This document shows, one piece after another, positions 7,413 to 16,113 of a stretch of DNA of 64,000 nucleotides. This stretch comes from Marinovum sp034669705 (GTDB lineage Bacteria; Pseudomonadota; Alphaproteobacteria; Rhodobacterales; Rhodobacteraceae), in the NCBI RefSeq assembly GCF_034669705.1, contig NZ_JAXMOR010000014.1, positions 1 to 64,000 of the forward strand, read 5' to 3'. A program made the position numbers and the translations under genes. The notes under the pieces were generated by a model. The model had not been told where the DNA came from. It did no database searches and worked only from the letters and a program-made list of their open reading frames with translations. Within the stretch, counting starts at the first letter, position 1; the number at the start of each line of letters is the position of its first letter.

Positions 7413-7526
7413 GGCAAATCTGGCCCTTAAAATAGTGCAGGTGTATGATGCGGTCGGTGCGGGTAAACTATGCTTTGCGAAGTCCGATGGCCGGATACCT
7501 GAAGTTTGCGTCTTGCGTGGCTGGTA

Positions 7527-8006
7527 TTATTGTTGTCGAGTATCCAATGATACGGCGTTTCCAGAAGCAACAAGCATCACCATACTGCCTGCTGCACTGA
7601 GTTCGACATAATCCAAATCAACGCCTACAACAGCATTCGCACCAACAGCATGGGCTTCTTTTTTAAGTTCGTAAAGAGCAGTTCTCCGGGCATCTCGCAT
7701 CGTGCTCTGCACAGCTTCGGACCTACCACCAAAGATGTCTCGGACACCGGCGAACAGGTCTTTGAACATGTTCATGCCGAAAGCACACTCAGCGGTGACG
7801 ATCTCGATACGTTCTATGACTGGTAGATTTGGGGCTGTCTCAGTGGTCAGGATAACTGCTTCGATTTCAGCATTCATGGTCGCAATGGCTTGCGCCTTTC
7901 CTGGCCCACCGAGTCTAGATTTGTTGCAGTTCTTGCATAGCGTTCCGCCGGGTCCATAAGAACTGAATGTTCCTAAGTTGGCTCCACAATCACTACACTT
8001 CGCCAT
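7527..8006 (-). CDS. YbjQ/DUF74-like protein with N-terminal zinc ribbon
   Basis: A 159-residue protein. The start chosen is the ATG at 8006, because it places a compact zinc ribbon (CSDCGAN at residues 4-10 and CKNCNK about 16 residues on) at the N-terminus. The longer frame to 8105 adds only unlikely sequence. Residues 45-159 match the YbjQ (DUF74, putative heavy-metal-binding) fold: TTETAPNLPVIERIEIVTAE, a central DARRTALYELKKEAHAVGAN helix, then AVVGVDLDYVEL and a hydrophobic GSMVMLVASGNAV strand. YbjQ proteins form pentameric rings of unknown function. The zinc-ribbon fusion suggests a role with proteins or nucleic acid. It is the last gene before tRNA-Arg. Confidence 0.8.
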   Translation of the reverse strand: MAKCSDCGANLGTFSSYGPGGTLCKNCNKSRLGGPGKAQAIATMNAEIEAVILTTETAPNLPVIERIEIVTAECAFGMNMFKDLFAGVRDIFGGRSEAVQSTMRDARRTALYELKKEAHAVGANAVVGVDLDYVELSAAGSMVMLVASGNAVSLDTRQQ

Positions 8007-8083
8007 TACGTCACCCGCTTTATTGCGGAGCCTTGCACGCCGGTTGGGGTATAGCAACCTTGCCCGGCCTTGGCAGTCTGATG

Positions 8084-8107
8084 TGGCACACATTTTGGCA
8101 CACATTG
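8084..8107. repeat. 12-bp tandem direct repeat
   Basis: TGGCACACATTT (8084-8095) is followed directly by TGGCACACATTG (8096-8107). It lies 129 bases from the tRNA-Arg gene, in the short stretch between the accessory genes and the tRNA, so it could be an arm-type binding site for an integrase or excisionase. No integrase gene is present in this part of the window. Confidence 0.6.
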
Positions 8108-8235
8108 TTACCCATCTTGCTGTTTTGGGGCTCTTCCTGTTACGTAGACGGTGGATGCAATAGGATATTGGGTAGAAGGATCGCAGGCGGGAAATTGAAA
8201 AATTTTCCCCAGTTTATAGCCGGTTAGGCTTAAAC

Positions 8236-8312
<77 letters not shown>

Positions 8313-8362
8313 ATCCCCTGTAGACGGTCCGGTGATGATGGCTCGGTTTCCGCCGCCCGATC

Positions 8363-9598
8363 TCACCCGCCAAGCGCCGCGACGTTCCCTTTGTTCGGGA
8401 AACAGCTCGCGCCTTGACCCTGAGCCTCCTGCCAGCGGCCGATCGAGCGGCGGGTCTTGTAGCCCGGCAAACCGTCGGCGCCGCCCACGTCATGGCCCAG
8501 CGTCTCGAGCTGGCGCTGTGCGGCGGCGATGTCAGAGCGGTAGAGCGTGTCGATCCGCCTCCAGGCCTCGCTGAAATCGCCGACACCATAGCGGATGCGG
8601 TCGCCGACGTGGCCCACGAACAGCGCGTAGAGGTCAGAGGTGTTGTAATCCTTCAGCACGTAGAAGTTCGGCGTGACGATGAAGGCCGGGCCAAGCCGCC
8701 CCGCAGGCATCATCAGATAGCCTTCGCCCTGCAGCTCATGGGCCGGGAAGGGCCGGCCAGAGACGCGGGTGATGCCCATGGCGGCCCAGTCGGCGATGCT
8801 GCGGCCCTGGTCAGGCCCCTCCAGCGTGCAGGAGACCCGGTCCGGCACGGTGACCTCGAACCCCCAGTCGCGGCCCGCGACCCAGCCGTGCTCGTCCAGG
8901 TAGTTGCCGATCGAGGCGATGGTGTCGGCCTCTGAGCGCCAGATATCGGCCTTGCGGTCGCCATTGCCGTCGGCGGCGTACCGCAGGAAGCTCGTCGGCA
9001 TGAACTGCGGCTGCCCCAGCGCCCCGGCCCAGCTGCTCTTCATCGCGCTTTCCGGCGCATGGCCGGCTTCGGCGATCTGCAGCGCGGCGATCAGCTCATC
9101 GCTGAAATAGCCCGCGCGGGTCGACATGAACCCCTTTGTTCCCAAGACCTCGAACACGTTGTGCGGAATCGCCACGCGGCCGTAACCGCTCTCGCGTCCC
9201 CAGATGGCAAGGATGATGCGGCCCGGCACGCCGGTGCGGCGCTCGGTCTCGGCCAGAGCCGCGGCATGGGTGCGGGCCATCTGCTTGCCGATGCGGGTGG
9301 CGCCGTCGATCGAGTTGCGGTTGAAGTATTTCGCCGGCGCGCCGAATTCGGCCTGGCGCTGGCGTTTCGGGGTCTCGGGCGCCGTGCCGGGGGGAACCAG
9401 ATCAGGCAGATCCCAGTTCAGCGTCACACCATCGAAGGCGGTCTCGAAGGTGTGCCGCGACACGCCCTTGGCTTGCGCGCGCGGCCAGATCTCGGCCTCG
9501 ATCCAGCTGCGGAACTGGCGCTCGATGGCGGGGCGATCCTGCGCCTGGGCGGCGAGGCCAAGAAAAATGAGGGTGACGGTAAAAATAATCGCACGCAC
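8363..9598 (-). CDS. lytic murein transglycosylase, MltB type
   Basis: A 411-residue periplasmic peptidoglycan lyase that cleaves the MurNAc-GlcNAc bond to give 1,6-anhydromuropeptides. Residues 1-19 are a signal peptide ending at AQA. Residues 25-320 are the SLT_2/MltB catalytic domain, with the catalytic Glu136 in AIWGRESGYG and the family strings GALGQPQFMPTSF and YAADGNGDRKADIW. Residues 335-400 form a C-terminal peptidoglycan-binding domain (RQLETLGHDVGGADGLPGY). It lies alone, separated from the next gene by about 280 bases. Confidence 0.92.
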   Translation of the reverse strand: MRAIIFTVTLIFLGLAAQAQDRPAIERQFRSWIEAEIWPRAQAKGVSRHTFETAFDGVTLNWDLPDLVPPGTAPETPKRQRQAEFGAPAKYFNRNSIDGATRIGKQMARTHAAALAETERRTGVPGRIILAIWGRESGYGRVAIPHNVFEVLGTKGFMSTRAGYFSDELIAALQIAEAGHAPESAMKSSWAGALGQPQFMPTSFLRYAADGNGDRKADIWRSEADTIASIGNYLDEHGWVAGRDWGFEVTVPDRVSCTLEGPDQGRSIADWAAMGITRVSGRPFPAHELQGEGYLMMPAGRLGPAFIVTPNFYVLKDYNTSDLYALFVGHVGDRIRYGVGDFSEAWRRIDTLYRSDIAAAQRQLETLGHDVGGADGLPGYKTRRSIGRWQEAQGQGASCFPNKGNVAALGG

Positions 9599-9823
9599 TG
9601 GGAACCTCCGGCGGTTTCATCGGTTTGGGAAGTGTATCGCAACTGGGAAGGCCGGAAAGAACTCGTTTGCTGCCCACACGGCAGAGTGATCGCCCCTCTG
9701 TCCCTGTGCTGCCCGATGGTCTGTCGCATGCTCTCCCCGGATGCCGCGGCCCTCGACAGAACAGAGGGGTGAGTTACAAGGTGGAACCCAGCAAGCCATC
9801 AAGCCATCAAGGATGACGACAAC
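9599..9823. promoter_or_regulatory. upstream region of the MltB-type gene
   Basis: Non-coding stretch between the transglycosylase start and the terminator of the next gene. It holds a short direct repeat (AGCCATCA twice, about 9793-9808). No specific promoter box is convincing. Confidence 0.3.
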
Positions 9824-9852
9824 GGAAAACGCCGCCCCGAGGGGACGGCGTC
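9824..9852 (-). terminator. intrinsic terminator of the DUF882 gene
   Basis: On the minus strand ACGCCGTCCCC, a 2-base loop and GGGGCGGCGT form a strong stem, followed by TTTTCC. It lies 30 bases after the stop of the 9882-10451 gene. Confidence 0.8.
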
Positions 9853-9881
9853 GACAGGTCGGTCATGCTGACAGATAAGCC

Positions 9882-10451
9882 TTAGCGGCCCCAGGCGCGG
9901 ACCGCGCCGCAATCCATGTGCACGAAGTTGGAGCCCGAGTAACGGCCCACGCCGCCTGCGCGGCAGGCCGAGGCGGCCTTGGCGATCTGGCTGACCGAGC
10001 GGCCCTTGAGGCTGACGTCGGCGGCTTGTCCCTTGAGGTGCAGCGAGTTCTTGGCCACGCCGCTGGAGCGGGCCCGGAGCATCGCGTTGGTCTTCGGGCT
10101 GCGATAGCCCGAGAGCAGCATATAGGGCTCCGGCACATCCAGAAGATTGTGCGACGCCGCCAGAATGTCGATGGTTCGCAGGTCGATGTATTTCACGTCA
10201 TTCGTGCGCCAGTCGCGCATGAATTTGTGCACCTCCTCGACCGCATCCTTGATGTAATCGCCCTCGACCCAGTAGATCATGTCGAGCCGCTCGCCCGTCC
10301 GGGCCGAGTACATCTTGATGCGCCGAATGTCGCCACCGCCGCGCAGGAAGCCTGCTGCGTTGGTGTAAGTCGGTGCTGCTGTTACCAAAGTTGCCGCAAA
10401 CGCGCCCAATAGGCCACGCCGCGAGATACCGCTGCCGCGAAGTTCTGTCAT
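9882..10451 (-). CDS. DUF882/M15-like peptidase, Tat-exported (YcbK type)
   Basis: A 189-residue protein with a twin-arginine signal (SRRGLLGAFAATLVTAAP at residues 10-27), so it is exported folded. The mature domain belongs to the DUF882/YcbK group related to M15 D,D- and L,D-carboxypeptidases: DLRTIDILAASHNLL, LLSGYRSPKTNAMLR, then the zinc-site strings HLKGQAADVSL and NFVHMDCG. A role in trimming peptidoglycan peptides is inferred from the family. It is divergent from the YcbB-type transpeptidase gene, a common Rhodobacteraceae arrangement that suggests the two work together on the cell wall. Confidence 0.9.
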   Translation of the reverse strand: MTELRGSGISRRGLLGAFAATLVTAAPTYTNAAGFLRGGGDIRRIKMYSARTGERLDMIYWVEGDYIKDAVEEVHKFMRDWRTNDVKYIDLRTIDILAASHNLLDVPEPYMLLSGYRSPKTNAMLRARSSGVAKNSLHLKGQAADVSLKGRSVSQIAKAASACRAGGVGRYSGSNFVHMDCGAVRAWGR

Positions 10452-10794
10452 GTTGTATTGCGCCTGTCTGTCGCTCTCTAAAAGTTCAGCCCGCGATGTT
10501 ACGCGGAACCTGCCATCTCATCCCCAGATGCGTGGTCTGTATGCCACAGCGGGGTTTTTTCGCCAACCGCAGATTCCCTCAGGGCTGGCGTCATGCAGGA
10601 ACTGGGCGAAAACTTGCTCAATCTGATGTACCCACGGCAAGAATGCGCACAAAACCTCCGATTCCCAACCTCTGTCAATTCCCGGGCAAGTATCGGAAGT
10701 GTGCATTGCAGTGCTTAAGAATATGTGAGTAGACAGTGGGATATCGCAGACTAGATGCTGGTTTGGTTAATGTATTGAGGTCCGGAGGGACGGT
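10452..10794. promoter_or_regulatory. divergent promoter region of two cell-wall genes
   Basis: 343 bases between the divergent DUF882 and L,D-transpeptidase genes, which must hold both promoters. Near the rightward gene there is an AT-rich stretch (TTGGTTAATGTATTG at about 10763) and GGAGGGACGG before the ATG. No operator palindrome stands out and there is no credible gene. Confidence 0.4.
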
Positions 10795-12411
10795 ATGACG
10801 CAGTCGCAGACAATCGGTCGGTTCAAGGCACTCATGGGGGGCGCGGCGCTGGCCGTTCTGGCGCTGGGGATCGAACCCCGGGCCGCGCTGGCAGAGGTGA
10901 CCGCCTTCAAGCAGGCCGTGGCCGAGACCGCTTCGGTCAATCGCGACATCGCTGCCTTTTACCGCGAGACCAAGTTCGAGCCGATCTGGACCGGTGACAA
11001 CGAGTTGCACCGGGCCCGTCGCGCCGCCCTTCTGGTGGCGGTGTCCCGGGCCGGGCTCTACGGGCTGCCGACCGACAACTACGACCCCGAGAAACTGCGT
11101 GCGCGGATGGCCTCGGTTCAGGGCGAACGCGCACTTGGCGCGCTCGAGGTCGAGCTGAGCGAAACGCTGGTGCTGTTCTCGCGCCACATGCAGACCGGCA
11201 TTCTCAACCCGCGCAAGCTCATGTCGGGCATCAAGCGCGACGCGCCGCTGCGCGATCCGATCTCCTATCTGCGCGATTTCACCGAAGGCGATCCGGATGC
11301 CTTCTTCCGCACCATCGTGCCGACCTCCGGCGAATATACCCGACTGGTGCGCGCCAAGTTCGAACTCGAGCGTACCGTCGCCGGTGGCGGCTGGGGGGCT
11401 CAGGTGCAATCCGACAAGGTCAGCCCCGGCGACGGTGGCCCGGCCGTGGTGGCGCTGCGCAACCGGCTGATTGCCATGGGCTACCTCGACCGCTCCAACA
11501 CCGCGGTCTATGACGGCGCGCTGCAAAAGGCGGTGCAGGAATACCAGAGCGATCAGGGGCTCGAGCCCGATGGTGTTGCCGGCCCGGCGACCCTGCGCGC
11601 GATCAACGTGCCGGCCTCGGAACGGCTGAAATCGGTTCTGGTGGCGATGGAACGCGAGCGCTGGCTTAACAAGCCGCGCGGCAAGCGGCACATCCTCGTC
11701 AATATCCCCGACTTCAAGGCGCGGATCATCGACGACGACAAGGTCACCTTCGAGACCCGCTCGGTGGTGGGCAAGGACCAGCCCGACCGCGAGACGCCGG
11801 AATTCTCGGACGTCATGGAATACATGGAGATCAACCCGTACTGGAACGTGCCGCGGTCGATCGCGACCGAGGAATATCTGCCTGCGATGCGCCGCAACCG
11901 CAACGCCGCAGGGCATCTTCAGGTGATCGACGGCCGCGGCAACATCGTGCCGCGCTCGGCGATCAACTTCGCGCGCTATACCGGCCGGACCTTTCCGTTC
12001 AACCTGCGCCAGCCGCCGTCGAACAGCAACGCGCTGGGGCTGGTCAAGTTCATGTTTCCCAACAAGTACAACATCTACCTGCATGACACCCCCGCCAAGA
12101 GCCTGTTCTCTCGCGAGGTGCGGGCTTTCTCGCATGGCTGTGTCCGCCTGAGCGAGCCGTTCGAGTTCGCCTATGCGCTGCTGGCCAAGCAGGTCGACGA
12201 TCCGGTCAACTACTTCCAGTCACGGCTGCAATCGGGCCAGAACACCCGCGTCACGCTGGAAGAGCCGGTGCCGGTGCACCTGATCTATCGCACTGCCTAT
12301 ACCGACGCCCGCGGCCGGGTGAAATTCCGCGCCGACATCTACGGCCGCGACGCCCAGGTCTATCGCGCGCTGCAGAACGCGGGGGTGGCGCTGTCCTCGG
12401 TTCAGGGCTAG
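10795..12411 (+). CDS. murein L,D-transpeptidase, YcbB/LdtD type
   Basis: A 538-residue periplasmic enzyme that forms 3-3 cross-links between meso-diaminopimelate residues of peptidoglycan. Residues 1-32 are a signal peptide (GAALAVLALGIEPRAALAE). Residues 35-190 are the N-terminal scaffold of YcbB proteins. A peptidoglycan-binding repeat lies near 215-275 (LQKAVQEYQSDQGLEPDGVAGPATL). Residues 295-475 are the YkuD catalytic domain with the His447-Gly-Cys449 signature in FSHGCVRLSEP, where Cys449 is the acyl-accepting residue. ATG 10795 follows GGAGGGACGGT. It is divergent from the DUF882 gene. Confidence 0.93.
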   Translation: MTQSQTIGRFKALMGGAALAVLALGIEPRAALAEVTAFKQAVAETASVNRDIAAFYRETKFEPIWTGDNELHRARRAALLVAVSRAGLYGLPTDNYDPEKLRARMASVQGERALGALEVELSETLVLFSRHMQTGILNPRKLMSGIKRDAPLRDPISYLRDFTEGDPDAFFRTIVPTSGEYTRLVRAKFELERTVAGGGWGAQVQSDKVSPGDGGPAVVALRNRLIAMGYLDRSNTAVYDGALQKAVQEYQSDQGLEPDGVAGPATLRAINVPASERLKSVLVAMERERWLNKPRGKRHILVNIPDFKARIIDDDKVTFETRSVVGKDQPDRETPEFSDVMEYMEINPYWNVPRSIATEEYLPAMRRNRNAAGHLQVIDGRGNIVPRSAINFARYTGRTFPFNLRQPPSNSNALGLVKFMFPNKYNIYLHDTPAKSLFSREVRAFSHGCVRLSEPFEFAYALLAKQVDDPVNYFQSRLQSGQNTRVTLEEPVPVHLIYRTAYTDARGRVKFRADIYGRDAQVYRALQNAGVALSSVQG

Positions 12412-12442
12412 ACCGGGCCGCGCAACCAATGCGAGGCGCGCG

Positions 12443-13534
12443 ATGAGCTACAGTCTGAAGGACATAGCGGTGGCGCTCGGCTGCGAGGCAGCGGGCGCCA
12501 TCGACATTTTGATCGAGGGCGTGCGCGAACCGGCCGAGGCCGGGCCGGCGCATCTGGCCCTCGCCATGAAACCCCAGTTCGCCGAGACGCTGCCCAAGGG
12601 CCGGGCCCGCGCCGCGCTGCTCTGGGCCGGGGCCGACTGGCAGGCGATGGGGCTCGAGGCCGCGATCTTTGCCCAACGGCCGCGCTTTGCGCTCTCCGGC
12701 CTGTCGCAGATGATGGACCCGGGGCCGGAGTTCGCCGAGGGCGTCCATCCGACGGCGGTGATCGATCCCTCGGCCGAGATCGGCATCGGCGCCAGCATCG
12801 GCGCCTTCACGGTGATCGGCCCGAGGGCGGTGATCGGGGCCGACGCGATGATCGGCCCGCACTGCTTTGTCGGTGCCGGCGTGCACCTGGGCGAGGGGGC
12901 GCTGCTGCACCCGCAAGTCACCCTGGCCCATGGCGTGCGCATCGGGGCGCGTTTCATCGGCCATTCGGGCGCCCGCGTTGGCGCCGACGGCTTCAGCTTC
13001 GTCACCCCCGAGAAGAGCGGCGCCGAACGTGCCCGCGAGACGATGGGCGATCAGGGCGAGACCGCGGCGCAGCCCTGGTCGCGGATCCATTCGCTGGGCG
13101 CGGTGCGCATCGGCGACGACGTCGAGATCGGCGCCAATGCCTGCATCGATCGCGGCACCGTGCGCGACACGATGATCGGGTCCGGCACCAAGATCGACAA
13201 CCTCGTTCAGGTCGGCCACAACTGCATCATCGGCCGAGACTGCCTGCTGTGCGGCCAATCCGCCTTGGCCGGCTCGGTCAAGACCGGCAACAACTGCGTC
13301 TTTGGCGGCCAGACCGGCATCGCCGACAATCTGCTGATCGGCGACAACGTGATCACCGGCGGCGGCTCCAAGGTGCTGTCGAACGTGCCGAGCGGCCGGG
13401 TGATGCTGGGCTATCCGGCGACCAAGATGGATATCCAGACCGAAAGCTACAAGGCAATCCGCCGGTTGCCACGCCTGCTGCGCGAGGTCGCAGCGCTCAA
13501 AAAAGCGGTTTCCAAGCAGGGCGAGAGCGACTAA
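12443..13534 (+). CDS. lpxD: UDP-3-O-(3-hydroxyacyl)glucosamine N-acyltransferase
   Basis: A 363-residue LpxD, the third enzyme of lipid A synthesis, which moves a 3-hydroxyacyl chain from acyl carrier protein to UDP-3-O-acylglucosamine. Residues 1-100 are the uridine-binding domain. Residues 105-330 are a left-handed beta-helix of hexapeptide repeats (pattern IGIGASIGAFTVIGPRAVIG). The catalytic His259 lies in VGHNCIIGRDC. The C-terminal helices carry IRRLPRLLREVAALKKAV. The next two genes encode an acyl carrier protein and a ketosynthase on the same strand, and the usual neighbours fabZ and lpxA are absent. It may therefore work with a dedicated acyl supply. Confidence 0.95.
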   Translation: MSYSLKDIAVALGCEAAGAIDILIEGVREPAEAGPAHLALAMKPQFAETLPKGRARAALLWAGADWQAMGLEAAIFAQRPRFALSGLSQMMDPGPEFAEGVHPTAVIDPSAEIGIGASIGAFTVIGPRAVIGADAMIGPHCFVGAGVHLGEGALLHPQVTLAHGVRIGARFIGHSGARVGADGFSFVTPEKSGAERARETMGDQGETAAQPWSRIHSLGAVRIGDDVEIGANACIDRGTVRDTMIGSGTKIDNLVQVGHNCIIGRDCLLCGQSALAGSVKTGNNCVFGGQTGIADNLLIGDNVITGGGSKVLSNVPSGRVMLGYPATKMDIQTESYKAIRRLPRLLREVAALKKAVSKQGESD

Positions 13535-13568
13535 ATCACCCAAGGATCACAAGGCAGAGGACCATCCG

Positions 13569-13841
13569 ATGGACGTCAAGGACAAGGTTGTCGAGATCAT
13601 TGCCGAACAGGCGGTTCTGGAGAAATCCGATGTCGCGATGGACAACACGCTCGAGGATCTGGGGATCGACAGTCTCGGCCTCGTCGAGAGCATCTTTGCC
13701 ATCGAGGAAGCCTTCGACATCTCGATCCCGTTCAACGCCAATGAGCCTGCCGAGAGCGATTTCGACATCTCCAGCGTCGGCAGCATCGTGGCCGGGATCG
13801 AGCGCCTGATTGCCGAGCAAAAGGGCCAGGCCGCGGGCTGA
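13569..13841 (+). CDS. acyl carrier protein (AcpXL-like)
   Basis: A 90-residue acidic carrier protein whose Ser35, in DLGIDSLGLVESIF, is the 4'-phosphopantetheine attachment site. The DSL motif and the four-helix pattern are complete. It is longer than the housekeeping AcpP (about 78 residues) and closer to AcpXL, the rhizobial carrier of very long acyl chains for lipid A. Its position between lpxD and a ketosynthase supports a lipid A role, but the AcpXL assignment is inference from length and context. Confidence 0.88.
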   Translation: MDVKDKVVEIIAEQAVLEKSDVAMDNTLEDLGIDSLGLVESIFAIEEAFDISIPFNANEPAESDFDISSVGSIVAGIERLIAEQKGQAAG

Positions 13842-13863
13842 GCATGAAAGCGGGGCAGGTCCA

Positions 13864-15072
13864 ATGAAACGGGTTGTCATCAGCGGCGCCGGCACTGTCA
13901 ACGCCCTCGGCCAGAACGTGCCCGACACGCTCGAGGCGATGCGCGAAGGGCGCTGCGGCATCGGACCGCTCGACATCGCCGATGTCGACCGGCTGGCGAT
14001 CAAGATCGGCGGCCAGGTGCGCGACTTCAACCCCGAGGCCTGGTTCAACCGTCAGCAGCTGTCGCTCTATGACCGCTTCACCCAGTTCACCCTCGTCGCC
14101 GCCCGCGAGGCGCTGGGCCAGTCCGGTCTCGAGTTCACCGACGATCTGGCGGCCCGCGCCGGGGTGATCCTCGGCAATTCCGGCGGCGGCATGACCACGC
14201 TCGACGAGAATTACCGTTCGGTCTACGAAGAGGGCAAGAACCGGGTGCATCCCTTCGTGGTGCCCAAGCTGATGAACAATGCCGCGGCCAGCCATGTCTC
14301 GATGGAGTTCAACCTCAAGGGCCCGTCCTTTACCGTCTCGACCGCCTGCGCCTCGTCGAACCACGCCATGAGCCAGGCCTTCCAGATGGTCCATGGCGGC
14401 ATGTCGCCGGCGATGGTCACCGGCGGCTCCGAGGCGATGCTCTGCTTTGGCGGGGTCAAGGCCTGGGAAGGGCTGCGGGTGATGTCGAAGGACGGCTGTC
14501 GGCCGTTCAGCGCCAACCGCAATGGCATGGTGCAGGGCGAGGGCGCGGCGGTCTTTGTCTTCGAGGAACTTGAGCACGCCCGGAAGCGCGGCGCCGAGAT
14601 TCTCGCCGAGGTGGTGGGCTTTGCCATGTCCTCCGACGCCTCTGATATCGTCATGCCCTCCAAGAGCGGCGCGGCGCGGGCCATTCGCGGCGCGCTGGTC
14701 GATGCCAGGCTCGACGCCTCCGAGGTGGGCTATATCAACGCCCATGGCACCGGCACCGCGGCCAATGACAAGACCGAAAGCGCGGCTGTGGCGGATGTCT
14801 TCGGTGCCCATGCCGACCGGCTGATGATCTCGTCCACCAAGTCGATGCACGGCCACCTGATCGGCGGCACCGGCGCGGTCGAGCTTCTGGCCTGCATCAT
14901 GGCGCTGCGTGACGGGGTGATCGCGCCCACCATCGGCTATGAGGAGCCCGATCCGGAGTGCGCCCTTGACGTGGTGCCCAACGAGGCGCGCGAGGCCAAG
15001 GTCGAGGTGGCGCTGTCGAATGCCTTTGCCTTCGGCGGGCTGAACGCGGTGCTGGCGCTGCGCCGCTTCTGA
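13864..15072 (+). CDS. beta-ketoacyl-ACP synthase, FabF/KAS II type
   Basis: A 402-residue thiolase-fold condensing enzyme that extends acyl-ACP by two carbons with malonyl-ACP. ATG 13864 is chosen because MKRVVISGAGTVNALG is the standard N-terminus, while the frame upstream to 13810 overlaps the acp gene. Key residues are Cys162 in STACASSNHAM, the His motif in YINAHGTGTAANDKTE, and the second His in KSMHGHLIGGTGA. It lies 22 bases after the acyl carrier gene and is probably its partner in making the chain used by LpxD or a late lipid A acyltransferase. Confidence 0.92.
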   Translation: MKRVVISGAGTVNALGQNVPDTLEAMREGRCGIGPLDIADVDRLAIKIGGQVRDFNPEAWFNRQQLSLYDRFTQFTLVAAREALGQSGLEFTDDLAARAGVILGNSGGGMTTLDENYRSVYEEGKNRVHPFVVPKLMNNAAASHVSMEFNLKGPSFTVSTACASSNHAMSQAFQMVHGGMSPAMVTGGSEAMLCFGGVKAWEGLRVMSKDGCRPFSANRNGMVQGEGAAVFVFEELEHARKRGAEILAEVVGFAMSSDASDIVMPSKSGAARAIRGALVDARLDASEVGYINAHGTGTAANDKTESAAVADVFGAHADRLMISSTKSMHGHLIGGTGAVELLACIMALRDGVIAPTIGYEEPDPECALDVVPNEAREAKVEVALSNAFAFGGLNAVLALRRF

Positions 15073-15096
15073 GCGCGTATGTCTGACTGATGATGA

Positions 15097-15128
15097 AAAG
15101 CCCGGGAGCGGTGAGGCGCCCGGGCTTT
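15097..15128. terminator. bidirectional terminator
   Basis: AAAGCCCGGG and CCCGGGCTTT form a 10-bp stem with A- and T-runs on both sides. It sits between the convergent ketosynthase (stop 15072) and transglycosylase (stop 15146) genes, so it can end transcripts from both directions. Confidence 0.85.
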
Positions 15129-15145
15129 GTCATGTCCGTCTTGGC

Positions 15146-15961
15146 TTACTGCGCGCGTTCCGCCGCATAGGCGATGGCGCGCTGGTAGTTGCCGCTGTCG
15201 TTCCAGGCCGAAAGCACCCGGAAGTTTGCCGTGCCCTCGCCAAAGGGCGCTCCGGCCCGCCAGCCGTTGCGGGCCAGCATGTTGGCGGCCGAGGCCAGCG
15301 CATCGGTGGCGTTGTAGGGATCGGCGCGGCCGTCGCCATTGCCGTCAACGCCGTAGCGCAGCCAGTTGCCGGCGAGGAACTGCATGTGGCCAAGCTCGCC
15401 AGACGGGCCGCCACGGGTGTTGGCGGTGATGATGCCGCGATCGACCAGCGACAGCGCGGCGATGGCGTGGCTCTCGAACCGCGGGTGGCGGCGGCAGTAG
15501 GAGGCCAGCGTCACCGCGCCGCCGACGATCGGCGTCTCGCCGAGGTAGCCGCCCCAGCTGGTCTCCAGCCCCCAGATCGTTGCCAGCAGGCTGCCCGGCA
15601 CGCCGAAGCGACGCTCGATCGAGGCAAAGGTATTGGGGTTGGCGGCCATCTTCGAGCGGGTGCGCTGGATGAAGGCGTCGGCCGAGCTGCCCGAGCGCTT
15701 GGCGAGGAAGGTGGCGGGGTCGCGCTGCAGGGTGCCGCTCTGGCTCGACGGGTTCGACTCGAACCGCCAGGTGATGCCGGAGAGCTGGGCCGATTGCAGC
15801 GCCTGCAGCCCGCGCTGGCCGACGCCGTTGGCCTGGGCATCGCGCGCCAGCCCGGACTTGTAGCCGTTGAAGCCCCCCTGCGAGGTGATGCATTGCGCGG
15901 CGTGAACGGCCGGTGCGGCAAGGCCAGCGACGAGTGACAGAGCGATGGTGAAGCGGCGCAT
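15146..15961 (-). CDS. lytic murein transglycosylase, SLT_2/MltB family
   Basis: A 271-residue periplasmic transglycosylase, shorter than the one at 8363-9598 because it lacks the C-terminal peptidoglycan-binding domain. Residues 1-21 are a signal peptide (AGLAAPAVHA). The catalytic domain carries Glu133 in TIWGLETSWGGY and the family strings GELGHMQFLAGNWLRYGVDG and NGDGRADPYNATDALAS. It cleaves glycan strands with formation of anhydromuramic ends. It is read alone, and the bidirectional terminator at 15097-15128 lies past its stop. Confidence 0.9.
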   Translation of the reverse strand: MRRFTIALSLVAGLAAPAVHAAQCITSQGGFNGYKSGLARDAQANGVGQRGLQALQSAQLSGITWRFESNPSSQSGTLQRDPATFLAKRSGSSADAFIQRTRSKMAANPNTFASIERRFGVPGSLLATIWGLETSWGGYLGETPIVGGAVTLASYCRRHPRFESHAIAALSLVDRGIITANTRGGPSGELGHMQFLAGNWLRYGVDGNGDGRADPYNATDALASAANMLARNGWRAGAPFGEGTANFRVLSAWNDSGNYQRAIAYAAERAQ

Positions 15962-16046
15962 GAAAACTATCCTGTTGGCTACTGTGCTATAGACATGAAG
16001 TGTAGCGGCCCAAGGGCTTGCGTCCAGAAATTTTCCCGCGATGTGA

Positions 16047-16071
16047 AAAGGGCGCCCCGCGCGGGACGCCC
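16047..16071 (-). terminator. intrinsic terminator of glnA
   Basis: On the minus strand a stem of GGGCG..CC with GG..CGCCC and a GCGC centre is followed by TTTTCAC. It starts 43 bases after the glnA stop and closes the glnB-glnA unit. Confidence 0.75.
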
Positions 16072-16113
16072 TCTCCGAAACCTTGGGTGGGCGCTGCGGC
16101 CCACCGCTGCCGA

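Noticed and set aside
10675..12135. 486-codon minus-strand frame opposite the L,D-transpeptidase
   Set aside because: A long frame caused by high-GC codon bias of the real gene on the other strand. It has no motif and is His/Arg-rich.
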